Assembly: GCA_911728435.2 (NCBI GenBank)
Contig: OU452201.1
Span: 28,644,001 to 28,708,000 of the forward strand
Source: Apoderus coryli
Taxonomy: Eukaryota > Arthropoda > Insecta > Coleoptera > Attelabidae
Reading direction: 5' to 3'
Length of the DNA stretch: 64,000 nucleotides
The notes below the pieces were generated by a model. The model was given only the letters and a program-made list of their open reading frames with translations. It was not told where the DNA came from and did not search any database. Below are positions 21,421-32,627 of this stretch, in pieces. A program made the translations under genes and the position numbers. The first letter of the stretch is position 1; the number at the start of each line of letters is the position of its first letter.

Positions 21421-21588
21421 CAGACCTTAAGTGATAAATATTTGAGAAAGAGATGTTTGTGGCGACACCTAGCGTGAACAGGCAATATGCCGGGTGAAAC
21501 ACAGTTCACTACCATGGCCGGACAAGAAGTAACAACTCCATTATATCCTATTGCCAACACTAGATGCGCCCGAATCCCCTATATTGGG

Positions 21589-21664
21589 TCACACTGCCTG
21601 CCGATCACCACTGATGAGTCGTGGATCGACGAAACGGCCGTCTGGTGGAAGCATGGTAGTGTGA
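21589..21664 (+). ncRNA. hammerhead ribozyme B (canonical core)
   Basis: CTGATGA at 21611-21617; stem II GTCG/CGAC with loop TGGAT; GAAA at 21631-21634; C-GGCC-G; GTC at 21640-21642, with cleavage predicted after C21642. Stem I: inner CACCA/TGGTG, then an internal-loop region, then outer TCACACT/AGTGTGA (21589-21595 with 21658-21664). Core and stem II match ribozyme A, but the outer stem I sequence differs while pairing is kept, which supports function. It lies about 190 bp 5' of the minus-strand DDE transposase remnant. Activity is inferred. Confidence 0.85.
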
Positions 21665-22353
21665 AATAAATTTCCAACATAACTTAAAGTCTTGTTGCTT
21701 TATGTAACAAGCAATTCTTTGATAAATATTTATTTGCTTTGCACATGTAAATCTTGATGCTTAAACTCCCAACGTGTTCCGCTCGTGTCGTATACCATCA
21801 TAACGTATCGCGGTGCTATCCACTGTCACTGTATACAGTGACGAAAATAGTTTCATTCACTTGAGGTGTGATTAAAAATCATGATGTAATTTGATAGATC
21901 TTCTTACATTTTATTAATCTAAGAACAACTATTGAACTGATCATGGTTACAATATTCTGCCACCGTGTTTTACTTGTTGGACACAAATTTTCTTCGTAAA
22001 TTCCACATTAAGTCTTCGCCATACCATCCGATTATATTTAGATTAATCTGAGAAAATAACACGTTGCCAAAAATTATTTGTTTCACTCATATTATATTTA
22101 TTTGCAAACTTTAATCATTAACCCAATAGTTTTGCCAGTCCCTGTAGTTATTTTTATTATAAGTCGGCATCCTTTAACAAGCATGATTTATTATACGTCT
22201 TATATACGAGGGAGAAATGTATAAAAAAAACGCTGAATTCGATGCCCATTTCTAATGTAAAGAGGCATGGGAACGGATAGCCCCGGTAGAATCGTTAAAT
22301 TTATATATTATAAATTAGGAATGGAAAGACTATACTGAAATTTACTGTATTAA
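21665..22353. other. no gene recognised
   Basis: Mostly unremarkable sequence between ribozyme B and the next LINE-like segment. Confidence 0.35.
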
Positions 22354-22545
22354 ATGGACTGTATTAGGCCATTCAATAAGTCCGTATATAGAGCGCCGGT
22401 GAATTTTTGTATAGGGCTCATTATAAGAGGCGTGCGGAGAAATCAGATATGCACTACCATTGCGGCTTTTAAAAGAAAACTGACTTTGTCTCTAAGAGGG
22501 GGATCAGTAGACTGTTTGTCATTTGTGTTTGTAATTGTGTTTTAA
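22354..22545 (+). pseudogene. possible LINE ORF2 C-terminal tail
   Basis: A 63-residue open segment starting at an ATG contains RRNQICTTIAAFKRKLTLSL. The pattern VRNxxSxxAFKRKLKxxL near the end of a frame, followed by a T-rich and then A-rich 3' region, is typical of the last residues of jockey/CR1-type LINE ORF2. There is no other domain, so this is tentative; a chance ORF cannot be excluded. Confidence 0.35.
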
Positions 22546-23210
22546 TATTTTTATTGTTTTTAAATGTAATGATATTTTTTGTTTTGTTTTGTTTATACAT
22601 CAATGTAAAATAGCATAAAAAAAAGATTACGAAATGTGATGCTAAAGTTAGTTGGCTTTTAAATTACCCTAATTGAACTTGTTGAATCAAAACTGTGTCT
22701 TTTCGAATGAAAACAATGAAAATAAAATACGTGTCCAGTGTCCACCAGCATCGTTGTCGTTGTTGTGTCTAAACACACCCGCCGATTTATCGTGTCGGTG
22801 TCGGTCAGCCAGTGTGAGAACGCCCAATGACGGCCATGATTACACTCGCATTTCAGCGTTTCACAGTAGCAAAGGATGGGAGTTCACCGCTAAATGCGTA
22901 AATTAGTTGATCGATGTCTTCTTAATCCACGTCGAAAACCGTAATAAATCGTTGCACCAAAAAGTTCAAAAGTTAGATTATTCCATTATATAAATAGTTG
23001 CCCTCATTACTAATTTTTCCATGGCACACCCTACTAACTGCATGTAAAGAGGCCGTTCTCTTATTGTTCCGCACGGCAATTGTCATACGAGATCAAATTT
23101 CTTATTCGAGCTACGTAAAAATCTAAAGACAAGGTGACAACTATTAGATAGATGAAATTGCATAAATATCGCCGTGCGTAAACAAATTTATTGTCTACGA
23201 TTATTATTAT
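22546..23210. other. no gene recognised
   Basis: Somewhat higher GC around 22740-22900 (CpG-containing), but no recognisable protein or RNA. Confidence 0.35.
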
Positions 23211-23394
23211 ACGAGGCATGTTTTTAAAGTATCGTTTTGAAATTTTACAAAAACACAGTTGACTTTTAGTTCCGAAATTACGAGGGCTATTCATGTATTG
23301 AGAACTGGCACTGCCATCTTGAAGTTTGACATTCTTGACAGTATACGCACTGAGAACGTTTTGACGGGCGAGCAATTTTTGTGTTGCTTACACT

Positions 23395-24385
23395 AAGTTG
23401 AAAAGTTCATCTCGGCAAAAAAATGTAATTAAATCGCGAAACTATGATTTATTATGAATTTCAACGTGGTCTAACGCAAGAATAGTGCATCAATCAACTT
23501 AATACAACGTTTGGCAATGAAGGACCATCGAAGGCCACTGTATATCGCTGATACACTGAATTTAAACGTGACCGTAGTTCGCTCACAGTCAAAGTTAGAG
23601 ATGGTCGTCCAAAATCCGTCATTGTGCCAAAAACCATCGATGCTGTGCGAAAAATAATTGAGAAAGAGCGTCATGTGACATATCGTGAAATCGAGGCAAG
23701 TTTAAACATGAACATTTGGATATTCGTAAGCTATGTGCGCGTTGGATTCCACATTTGTTGACAGGTGCTCAAGAAATGGCTCGAGTCGATTGGTGGTGTA
23801 AAATGCTTAAAAAATTCAACTGTGGTGCCCAAAGCCGTATATACAGCATCGACATAGTCGTGGATTTATGCCTAAGAGCCACAAATAAAAGACCAATCGG
23901 CAGTTTGGGTGGTTCAATGCGAAGAAAAGTCGTTCGTTTCCCTAGCGTGAAAAAGCAAATGGTGGCGTGTTTCTTTACGGAAACCGGTCATGTTGCAACT
24001 CTTGCTCTAGAAAATCAGAAGACCGTTAATTCAGCGTGGTATACGACCATTCGGAAATTTGAGAGAAGCGAATGCATAACGACGAATCGTGTTGCATCAC
24101 GACAATGCGAACTCTCACACATCACTTGCAACAAACGAGTCTTTGGACACACAAAAACTCGAATTGATGGGCCAGCCACCTTACAGCCCCGCCTTGGCAT
24201 CCAATGATTTCCTCTTATTCCCACTAATTAAAGATAAAATGCGTGGACAATGATTTTTCATCGCCCGAAGAAGCGCTTGAGGCCTTCAAAAACAACGATT
24301 TAGAGCTAGAGTTTTGACGGGTGGTTTCATCGCAAGCAAAAATGTATAGATCTTAAATGAGAATATTTTGAAAAGCAATAAAAAT
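23395..24385 (+). pseudogene. mariner transposase (DD34D type), decayed
   Basis: Translated with frame corrections: MIYYEFQRGLTQE, SKATVYRxYTEFKRDRSSLT, RDGRPKSVIVPKTIDAVRKI, IEKERHVTYREIEASL, then LDIRKLCARWIPHLLTGAQE, VDWWCKMLKKFNCGAQ, KQMVACFFTETGHVATLALE, HHDNANSHTS (second catalytic Asp), ELMGQPPYSPALASNDFLLF (PPYSPDLAPND box with the catalytic Asp changed to Ala) and the C-terminus EYFEKQ. The N-terminal HTH, WVPHxL linker and DDE fold are in the usual order and at near full length (about 345 residues). Many frameshifts and the lost third Asp make it inactive. Confidence 0.85.
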
Positions 24386-24960
24386 ATTTCCAATAAAATT
24401 AATTCGTTTTTTCTTTCTATTCTCCATACATAAATAGCAACCATCGTCTTCTAATATCAAAGCATATACATTAAACGATTTTGCAACATAATTTCCTTCA
24501 AGTTTGAGACACTTGTCAAACCGTACAACCAGCTTTTGAAATTTGTCGCCTGACTGACTGGACATTGCAGCGCTGTCGTTTTGACAGCGTTCGCGTCGTC
24601 GTGACGTTGTCCTCCCAGATGCTTCTTCAAATTCAAGAATAAATGGAAATTACTCGGCACAAGATCAGAGCTGTATGGTGGATGATCAACTTGTTACCAG
24701 CCAAATGATGTCATCAGTGTTTGAGTTGCTGTGTAAGGCCTGGCATTATCATGAAGCAAAACGATAGCCGTGCGCAGCATGCCACGTCTTTTGTTTTGGA
24801 TTGATCGGCGCAAATTTCTTAACGTCTCACAATAAGATACCGCATTTATTGTTTGACTTTGAGGCAAAACCTCTACAAGTAAAACACCTTTCCTGCGTCA
24901 TTTGTCGACTGCAGCGCTATACCGGCGGAATTCTAAAGCGGTACTTAATTTAAAAACATG
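24386..24960 (-). pseudogene. second mariner transposase, C-terminal half, decayed
   Basis: Minus-strand translation contains SDFHLFLNLKKHLGGQRHDD (following the catalytic PPYSPDLAPSD box), NAVKTTALQ and KLVVRFDKCLKLEGNYVAKS, which match the C-terminal part of irritans-type mariner transposases. The upstream part of the frame (24700-24960) is degenerate. The element is convergent with the plus-strand mariner to its left. Confidence 0.75.
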
Positions 24961-24968
24961 CCTCGTAT

Positions 24969-25619
24969 CAAAAATACCTGTAGGTATCATAATAATAAAA
25001 GAGGCATAAATATAGAAACCGTGCTAAGTAGCCGCGACGTCATGGGAAACTGGGTTTTTTATTTCAAAAACTTTTTATATATTATGTTATTATTTCAACG
25101 TGTTGTCCTTTAATTATTGTGAACTAATCAAAACAATATAATATTACATGGTGTGCAATACAAACAAGTATAATAATCTAATGGTCTCAGCCCAATTTTG
25201 ATAATAATATCGTATATTGTATTTGAGTATCAATGATACAAGTGCTCGCTACAGATGGTTTTAAAATAAATCCATGAAATTCTGATGCATAAATATACGG
25301 GATCTATATTCTTCATACTTGTATAGGGACTCTCATCTCTAATTAGTGTTACATTAGATGACCACCTATACCTTTCGAGTCTTATCAGACCAGATATTAT
25401 GCCAGATCGACTTTTAAGGAAACGTTTGATATCTCGTTATTATTTTGAATAAACCACTAAATTCTTCTAAAGTGAACTGGGGACTCTAGCAGAATCCTTC
25501 ACTAAAGGGGTGTTATTTGCCACATTTTAAAATGCTAGACACCGTTGCATTACTATATATTTTATATTCCTCGGGATGTTGCGGTTTTTAGCTATCCATA
25601 TCGTATAGGTATTATGTAA
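24969..25619. other. no gene recognised
   Basis: Spacer between mariner and Helitron-like repeat. Confidence 0.4.
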
Positions 25620-27157
25620 TAATAATATTATGATATATAGGCTTAGTTTCAGGATTATTATTTTTTAATTTGACCGAAAATACGGTAATTTTATACGTAA
25701 ATAAGTAGTTTTCCAAAAATGTCTGTGTGTCTGTCTGTCCACGACAACTGAAAAAGGTAGGTATGTCTAGGTGCTGATGAACTTTTAGAAAACAAGGCAA
25801 GGGGTTTAAACAAGGGTTCAAAAATTTAAAAAATTCATACTCCTTAAACTTATCCGAAATATTGAATAATTTTTCATTGGTTTAAAAGAGTAGGTATAAC
25901 CTTAAACGTTAACCATAAATTAGATCAGATGGCGTTCAAAAAGAGTGTAAAAAGAGGTCAAAAACATATTTCCTAAACATAGCTTTGATAGAATATACAC
26001 AAGCGTTCACAAATAATGTACAAAGGGGTTCAAAATCACAAAAAATATATTTTGTGAAGTAATACCACTACCATCCACATTAAAACAAATATATATATTC
26101 CCTAAACATACCAGAAGATTTGGCTCTTGGTATAGTTTTATAATAAATAATTTAATATATATATAATAACCTACAAAATGCAGCATAAGAAAACTTGTTT
26201 ACATATAATAATAATAATATGCGTTCATAAATAGAACAAAAAGGGTCAAAAAAATTAGACTGTGAAAATGATATATTTAGCCTTTTAAGGAGTTGAATTG
26301 GTATAAAAATATACGAAAAAAAAAATCTGTACCATAGGCATCCATGAGAACTCCAAAAAGGGCCAGAAAAATCTAGATCCACGATAACCCAAAATTCCCT
26401 AAAGAGATTTTAAACAAATTTGGTACAAAAATACTACAATACTAGGTGCTGATTAACTTTTGGAAAACATTGAGCTTATACAAGAGGTTTAAAAAAGGGT
26501 TCAAAAATTAAAAAATTTATAGTTCTTAAACTTATGTAGTTAAGAATATACATATCATTGTTTTATATTAATACAATTCATATAGGTTATGTGTTTAGTT
26601 TTTATATTGTTTAAGTGGTTAATGTTGAGTAGCGGCCTTTTTTTTACTCAAAAGAAAAGAACCAGCTAGACTTCGCCATTTAAGATGTATATTTTTCTTT
26701 ATATAATCTTAATAAAGCCTATTATTATTATTATCCGAAATATTGAATAATTTCATTGATTTAATAGAATATAACCTAAGACATCTAACATAAAAAATTA
26801 GATCACATCGGCGTTCGAAAAGAATGTAAAAGGGGGTTAAAAACTTAAAACATATTTCCTAAAGATATCTGAAATATTCTCACGAGTACAGATTCCAAAA
26901 CAATTAATAAATAAAAATAATTCATAAATAAATAACAAAAATGTTAATTTCCTGTTTATTTTACTTTATCTAGATGCGTCATTATGGTTCGAGAATCTGG
27001 ATCCTTGCCTCTTACCCTCCGCTTTCAGGGGTAGTCTTCAATTATAACAAAATACAAAAGTAGTTGTTTTTGCATTTCACCCTTCCAAACTACGCAGATA
27101 TATTACCTACTTTTACACTTAAAAATAGAGAGCTATTCGTGCCTCGAGGGCAACAGT
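25620..27157 (+). mobile_element. Helitron-like non-autonomous repeat, copy 2
   Basis: Shares with copy 1 the start (TTAGTTTCA, then CATAAATAAGTAGTTT or a close variant), the TCTG run, TCCACGA, CTTAAACTTATCCGAAATAT and the 3' end GAGCTATTCGTGCCTCGAGG-GCAACAG. It lacks the CTAG of copy 1. A LINE tail is inserted at 26536-26734. Confidence 0.5.
26536..26734 (+). mobile_element. 5'-truncated LINE 3' end nested in the Helitron-like repeat
   Basis: About 199 bp interrupt the conserved block CTTAAACTTAT|CCGAAATATTG. The insert ends AATAAAGCCT-(ATT)n, the same tail type as the LINE at 58.5-58.97 kb. TTAT may be a short target duplication. Confidence 0.75.
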
Positions 27158-27924
27158 TTATTTATCTTAGCAAAACTGCCCAAGCTACAAGTTTGTCCTT
27201 CAGACTTGAGGATATACCTCATACTTCCAGTTAAGAGTTGTGTGTCGTTGGATGTTAGGGTAAAACGAGTCCTTCAAAGCGGAATCAAAACGCTCTATGC
27301 ATTATCGGTACGGTATGTTACTAAATTGAGTTATCACTAGCTAATTTTCATCTTAAGCAGCCTCAAGATTAATAAAAGAACACTATTTTTTGCAATACAT
27401 CTTCCATATTAGTTTTAAATCATTAAACAAATCCATCACATGGTAGGTAATATCTGGTGATGTTACGCTCGAATAGCATCTCATTTGCGTAAAATTTGAC
27501 TGAAAATTATTAAGTGATAGATGAATAGGTACTAATGAAAATTGGTATACTGTTTTTAGTAATTAGTATGACAAATAATGGACTAATTTGCATGATACTT
27601 GTAAATAACAGTTGTTTAATTTCGCATGACATTCCAATCATCATAATGTTATTTTAATTAAAAATTTAATTAAAACTAAAACAAATCTTTTGGTTACTAT
27701 AAAATATTTCAATTTTAGTATCTATAGGTACATCTATCTGGACCGTTATAGGATTTATAAAACGGCAATCCCGTTATAAGCTACGCGTTCATCAGAAAGG
27801 ATGCATTTGATATACGGGTAGTAGAATTTGCTCCACTCGTATAATACTCATGTGGGAAAGATTTAAAAAATTAAACATTATACTTTATTTATTCTTTTCT
27901 TGGGATTTAAGGTTCTATTTTATA
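27158..27924. other. no gene recognised
   Basis: Spacer without recognisable coding sequence or repeats. Confidence 0.4.
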
Positions 27925-28663
27925 AGCGATTTTAGTAGATTTTTAAAAAAAATCTAACTATTCAGGAGATCGACACAACCGAAATTTTGAAAAATTTTTA
28001 TGCAGTACTTCATTTTATGACCCCTGGATCCTAAAAATGACCTCAGTTCAAAAGTTTATATATCTATATATATATATATATATATATGGGATATAGAAAC
28101 TTTGCATCACGTTCTAGGCCGCATTTTTTGACCAATCGAAACAAAATTTGGTTAAAAAATCGGCTAGGTCATGGAATCGCGTGAGTTCGTTGGCGATTGA
28201 AATCGGAGAGCTAATTTCAGAATGGCGGCCTGTCAAAGTTTTAAAAAAATCATATTTTTTTCGTTGTTAATAGAAAATACCGATGTTACATATCAAATGA
28301 TAGAGCACTTAAATCTCTACAATATTTATTTGGAGAGTTTTTTCATCGCTGGCATATTTAAGTAAATGTAAGTCAATATAAAGTAACAAAAAATAAAAAA
28401 AAATATCATCACCCGCTATACCTGTAATTATTTTGACAAATAAACACCTGTGAAATAACAATAAGACCGTACTTATAGTATAATGGGTATTTCAGTTAAA
28501 ATAACTGTCAATATGACACTTTGGATATATTTGGCGAATGTCAGAATATTCCGTTATTTGTTTATTAATAGTGGGTGTCAGTGGTAGACTAAGTATAAAT
28601 AAAAAATACATAAATCAAAAATCTACTTTTCCGACTGGCTGCCATCGGGATTTTTTTTTCCTT
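27925..28663 (+). repeat. DDE_3 fragment fused to repeat R1, copy 2
   Basis: 27925-28037 aligns with the transposase C-terminal region at 20095-20205 (minus-strand coding). The rest is the most complete R1 copy, with a (TA)n run at about 28055-28087 and an additional TTCTAGGCCGCATTTTTTGA block. Identity with copy 1 is high over more than 500 bp. Confidence 0.75.
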
Positions 28664-28735
28664 TTGAAATATTTTTATTACATGTCAATAGTACAACGTT
28701 TCGGCTTATTCGCCTTCCTCAGGTACATACACAAT
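28664..28735 (-). ncRNA. Penelope-like 3' fragment with hammerhead-like motif
   Basis: Minus strand: GTAC-CTGAGGA-A, stem II GGC/GCC, GAAA-CG-TT, GTAC, with stem I GTAC/GTAC (4 pairs). Core position 7 (G here) is free in hammerheads. It is followed by ATGTAATAAAAATATTTC. It sits at the end of R1 copy 2 (28691-28727 is the motif itself). Confidence 0.6.
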
Positions 28736-28932
28736 TACATAATATAATATTCTTATTTTGGATTTTTTTTGTATTTATTTTTACCTTACCAACACCGCAT
28801 GATTCTGTAGAATTTTGTTTTGCTGTATACCACTTTCAGTGGGTATTTTGTTTGAATGAAAATTTTTATTCATTGATGTGTATATAGGTATTTATAAGAT
28901 TTCATAATAAAGTTATTAATTATGGCTTCAAT

Positions 28933-29110
28933 GTAAAAGCGTCTGCAACATTACCAAAACCAGTGACTTCAAATAAAGACAATATTACTAACGTTTTGGC
29001 TAATTTTTCTACAAATCTGGAAGCTCCAAGTCGTAGTGCTAAAAAGGATTTGGGTGTACCATATAATATGCTTCAGGCGAGCAGATTATTGACAAAAAAA
29101 TGTACGCCAC
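28933..29110 (+). pseudogene. mariner-type transposase N-terminal remnant (same family as 61.2 kb)
   Basis: Nucleotide similarity to 61258-61400: AAGCGTCTGCAACATTACCA, AAATGAAGACAA or variant, AACGTTTTGGCT, CTTCAG. The homologous peptide at 61.2 kb is the helix-turn-helix region of a Tc1/mariner transposase; here stops and frameshifts break it at once. It ends abruptly near 29110. Confidence 0.6.
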
Positions 29111-29175
29111 GGACTGTGTGTTGATACTTTCCTGAGATAAAGCAACTAAAATTACAACTTTTTTATCTCTTGTAT

Positions 29176-29722
29176 TTTACTTTCCCGCACAGGGAAAGTC
29201 TTATGAACACGCTAAAAAAAATTGAGATAAAGACGGAAATAACCATTTATAGAAGTTCCCTGAGACGATTAAGACCATTTCCACTATAGCGCCCAAACGC
29301 TTTATCCAATTGAGCTAAATTTTGGTATATGAGTTTGGGGGAGTCCTAGGATGCTTAAGCCTTGTGATAGGGGTGGACACAACCGCTAAATTTTCAAACA
29401 GCAGTAGAGGCCCAGTGATCATTTTAAAGCATTTTTATTTGCTTTACAGCGATAGGTCACTTATGATATTTGCCCTATAATTCTCGAGAAAATTTAAATA
29501 TGTTAATTGTAATAAGATACGTCCCAACTACCTAACTTGTGAAATTTTAAACGCAATTTTCTCGAGAATTATAGGGCAAATATCATAAGTGACTTATCGT
29601 TGTAAAGCAAATAAAAAATGCTTTAAAATGATGTATCACTGGGCCCCTACTGCAATATTTTCAACGAGGGTACTGTGGCGTCATTGATAGAGCGTTCCCT
29701 TCGCATGCGAGCTTTGCCAATA
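29176..29722 (+). repeat. SINE-like repeat, copy 3, with an inverted partial copy
   Basis: 29176-29490 is a plus-oriented copy (CTTTCCCGCACAGGGAAAG, CCAATTGAGCTAAATTTTGG, GGGGGAGTCCTAGGATG). 29500-29645 is an inverted copy of its second half (CAATTTTCTCGAGAATTATA). 29665-29722 is the tRNA-like tail GTGGCGTCATTGATAGAGCG. Confidence 0.6.
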
Positions 29723-30287
29723 CTTTTTATTTTTGGTAAGATAAGATTAAATAATACCAACTTGTATCTAAAAAATACAAAACTTACTAAATGAGTTCAT
29801 GTCTTCCTCAAAGGCAATCTATAACCTATAGCATAAAAACCCAACGATGCATTTTAAGGACCTTCAGAGCATGTAATTTTCTACAATATAGACAGGAGTG
29901 GTCCTCTTCTCATACATAACATGTTTTTTATTATTCTTTGTTCATTAACTGATTTGAATCTGTATCAACCTAACATAGAATGGTAATAATGTGGCTGTAA
30001 AGGAAAAAAATCAAACTACTTACACGTCTTTTAATACGTATAACTATTGTTTAACCGCAATAATGCATACATGAACTAATTATAGGTATTTTATAGTACA
30101 TGTATATACATTTAATTTGTTGATATTTATTTATAATAATATACACACATGTGAGCGGCTAGTTTCCCTTTTGCAGAATAGAAACCTAATTGAACTTTAT
30201 AAAAAAATTTATAAATTATATATAATTTTAGATTTTAACTATGGAGAACAGGAATATTAATAATTAAGCTATTACAACCCGCTGCAT
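29723..30287. other. no gene recognised
   Basis: AT-rich spacer. Confidence 0.4.
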
Positions 30288-30768
30288 ATAAAAAAAATCC
30301 CGATGGCAGCCAGTCGTAAAAGCAGATTTTCGATTTATAAATTTTTTATTTATACTTAGTCTACCACTAACATTAGTAAACAAATAATAGAATATTCTGA
30401 CAGTCGCCAAATATAATCAAAGTGTCATATTGACAGTTATTTTAAATGAAATACCCATTATACTATAATACATACGTAAGCACGGTCTTATTGTTATTTC
30501 ACAGGTGTTTATTTGTCAAAAATAATTACAGGTGTGATATTTTTTTATTTTTTGTTACTTTATATTGACTTACATTTACTTAAATATGCCACCGATGAAA
30601 AAACTTTCCAAATAAACATTGTAGAGATTTAAGTGCACTATCATTTGATATGTAACATCGGTATTTTCCGATTGCAATCGGCAACGAACTCAAGCGAGAC
30701 ATTAATCTAGCCGATTTTGTAACCATATTTTGTTTCGATTGGTCAAAAAATGCGGCCTAGAACGTTCG
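30288..30768 (-). repeat. dispersed repeat R1, copy 3
   Basis: Inverted copy of R1: AAATCCCGATGGCAGCCAG at the left end, GTTCGTTGCCGATTGCAATC and the antisense of TTCTAGGCCGCATTTTTTGA at the right. A segment near GATTGAAATCGG is deleted. Confidence 0.75.
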
Positions 30769-30817
30769 TCCAAATTTGCTATATTGGCTAGCACTTTAAA
30801 CTAAACTAGTAGATAAG

Positions 30818-31126
30818 CAGTGGTGGCTTGTGGCAGTTTACTGTGTTAAACCGTGAAGCATAACAAAAATAAAGTCTGCTATGTTATGTATGCTATGCTT
30901 ATTGCATTTAAACGCTGGCAACTATGTTTATATGCAGGACGACAGCCGGCCATCAGGTGGTTGTATATTGGGTAGGTATATGCCGGAGTGGCAGCATTGC
31001 CTTGAAAAATAATTACACAATAAAATAAAATTAAATACTTAAATATAATAATATTTATGTATTTAATTTTACTGATTATTTAGATGAAGCTTTGCTTCAC
31101 CTGCTTCATATGACAAGCCGCCACTG
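30818..31126. mobile_element. hAT MITE, 309 bp, with 8-bp target duplication
   Basis: Ends CAGTGGTGGCTTGTG and its inverted CAGTGGCGGCTTGT, flanked by TAGATAAG at 30810-30817 and 31127-31134. The CAGTGG start and the 8-bp duplication are diagnostic of hAT. No coding sequence. Confidence 0.9.
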
Positions 31127-31134
31127 TAGATAAG

Positions 31135-31636
31135 TCCTTGCAGAAGTGTATATTAAATAGATAAAATGTTGGATTAAGTTTAGGGTATTTGCTAGTGGCC
31201 ATATTACAGCGACAATTGCTTGGTTTGAAGTATTAAACAAGGAATGAGAAGAATGGCTTTCTTGAAATTAACTTGACTGGTCTCTTCCCAAGAGGCCATT
31301 GAAACAATATCGCCCTGTATACTCCAATAATATCCGTTCCTTTCAATCTAATCTGGTATTCACAAAAAGAACAAAACCTATCACGATATTAATAACAATC
31401 TTATAACTACGAGTAAATAGGTACTATTTCCATACCGCCGGCTCTAAAATAAACTAGAAACATCACAAATAAATCTACAAGACCAAAGTATGTGCTCCAC
31501 TTGTCTCACAAAATCAATTTATAGAAACTTCATGTGAAACACGTACGAATAAGAGCTCAGATATTGTTTAGGTAGGAAGTACTTAAAGTGTTTTAACGTA
31601 TTAAGGTTAAAATTTATATTTCAGTAATTTATCACT
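31135..31636. other. no gene recognised
   Basis: Spacer between the hAT MITE and the next hAT-like element. Confidence 0.4.
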
Positions 31637-31884
31637 AAAGAGCGGAGAAAATGCACATGCATTTTTTTGCATTTTTTGTCTGTTTTGTACAAAATATGCA
31701 TTTTTTCCAATAATAGAGCATTTATTGCATTTTATTGCCAAATAAAGACCCGAATTTATCGAAGATCTAAACGACCCGTCTTTTGCCGCTCTAATAAATG
31801 CAAAAACCCTTATTTTCTAACCCATCAGTGAAAGAAAATTTAATATTTATAAAAACAAATTATTCTTTTGTACCTATAGCACTC

Positions 31885-32262
31885 ACGACATTGTTTCTTT
31901 GACAGATTCAGTGGCTTTAATAAATGAATTTGAGGTAGATTGCAAAAAAGTTTCAGGATACTGTTGGGGCTGCGGTTATAAAAAAATGTATGTTAGTAAT
32001 TGAAAATAACCACAGGCTTCAAAATCATAAGAAATATTTCAGAAGTTTTTATAGGCAATTTCACTAATTTCGAAAGAGAACTGGATCTGTATAAATTAGA
32101 ATTTTTAATTAATTAATTAAAACTAAAATACTGTCCGATAACTTCTGTAGATGTTGAGCGAAATTTTTCCATTTTATAACATATTTTTACAGATACAAGA
32201 CACAATTTTCTTTTGGAAAATTTTGAAAAACATTTAATTATAAATTGTTTTTTTTCTGTGAC
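31885..32262 (+). pseudogene. hAT transposase C-terminal remnant
   Basis: Plus-strand translation with frame changes: LTDSVALINEFEVDCKKVSG, GAAVIKKCMLVIENNHRLQ, a short spacer, then KLKYCPITSVDVERNFSIL and HNFLLENFEKHLIINCF. LKYxPITSxDVERxFS followed by HNFxxENxEKHLxxxC is the C-terminal dimerisation region of a hAT subfamily seen in many insects. The catalytic domain upstream is missing. Internal stops (for example after the first block) show it is non-functional. Confidence 0.8.
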
Positions 32263-32321
32263 GGGAAAAAAGTTTGACATATTAACTCTCTTGACAGGTA
32301 ATAAAATGACACTTTTTATCC

Positions 32322-32351
32322 CCGGGAAAAAAGTGAGCACTTTTTTCCCGG
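32322..32351. repeat. 30-bp near-perfect palindrome
   Basis: CCGGGAAAAAAGTG, AG, CACTTTTTTCCCGG: 14-bp arms with a 2-nt centre. Confidence 0.9.
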
Positions 32352-32627
32352 ACACATAAGTAACGGTAGATATTTAATTTTATGAAATTTTATTATACAA
32401 AAGTTACATTTTCTTTAAATATCAAAACTGGCAATAATTTGTGACGCTACTTTTGCTGCTTCTACTGACTCCGGTGGAGTGTTCGCAATTTTTAAATTAA
32501 ATTACAGAATGAAATTGACAGATATTTGATTACTTTTTTAAAACTTCAAATTTCACTTGGATAATTTTCTGCCTTTTTTCAATATTAAATCGAAGTTTTT
32601 CCCGTCTCAGAAAAAAATAGTGTATCA

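Larger units (their letters stand above)
23211..24968 (-). mobile_element. irritans-like mariner carrying a nested second mariner
   Basis: Outer TIRs: TACGAGGCATGTTTTTAAA at 23211 and its inverted match ending at about 24968. The minus-strand transposase C-terminus lies at 24400-24960. A second mariner starts at about 23279 (TACGAGGGCTATTCATG) and runs to about 24385 on the plus strand; its right TIR is missing. Confidence 0.65.

Noticed and set aside
23716..24207. 163-residue open frame
   Set aside because: Only a frame mixture of a decayed mariner transposase; not a separate gene.
32113..32355. 80-residue minus-strand frame (MSGKKVLTFFPG)
   Set aside because: Lies antisense across the hAT transposase remnant and the palindromes; no conserved domain.
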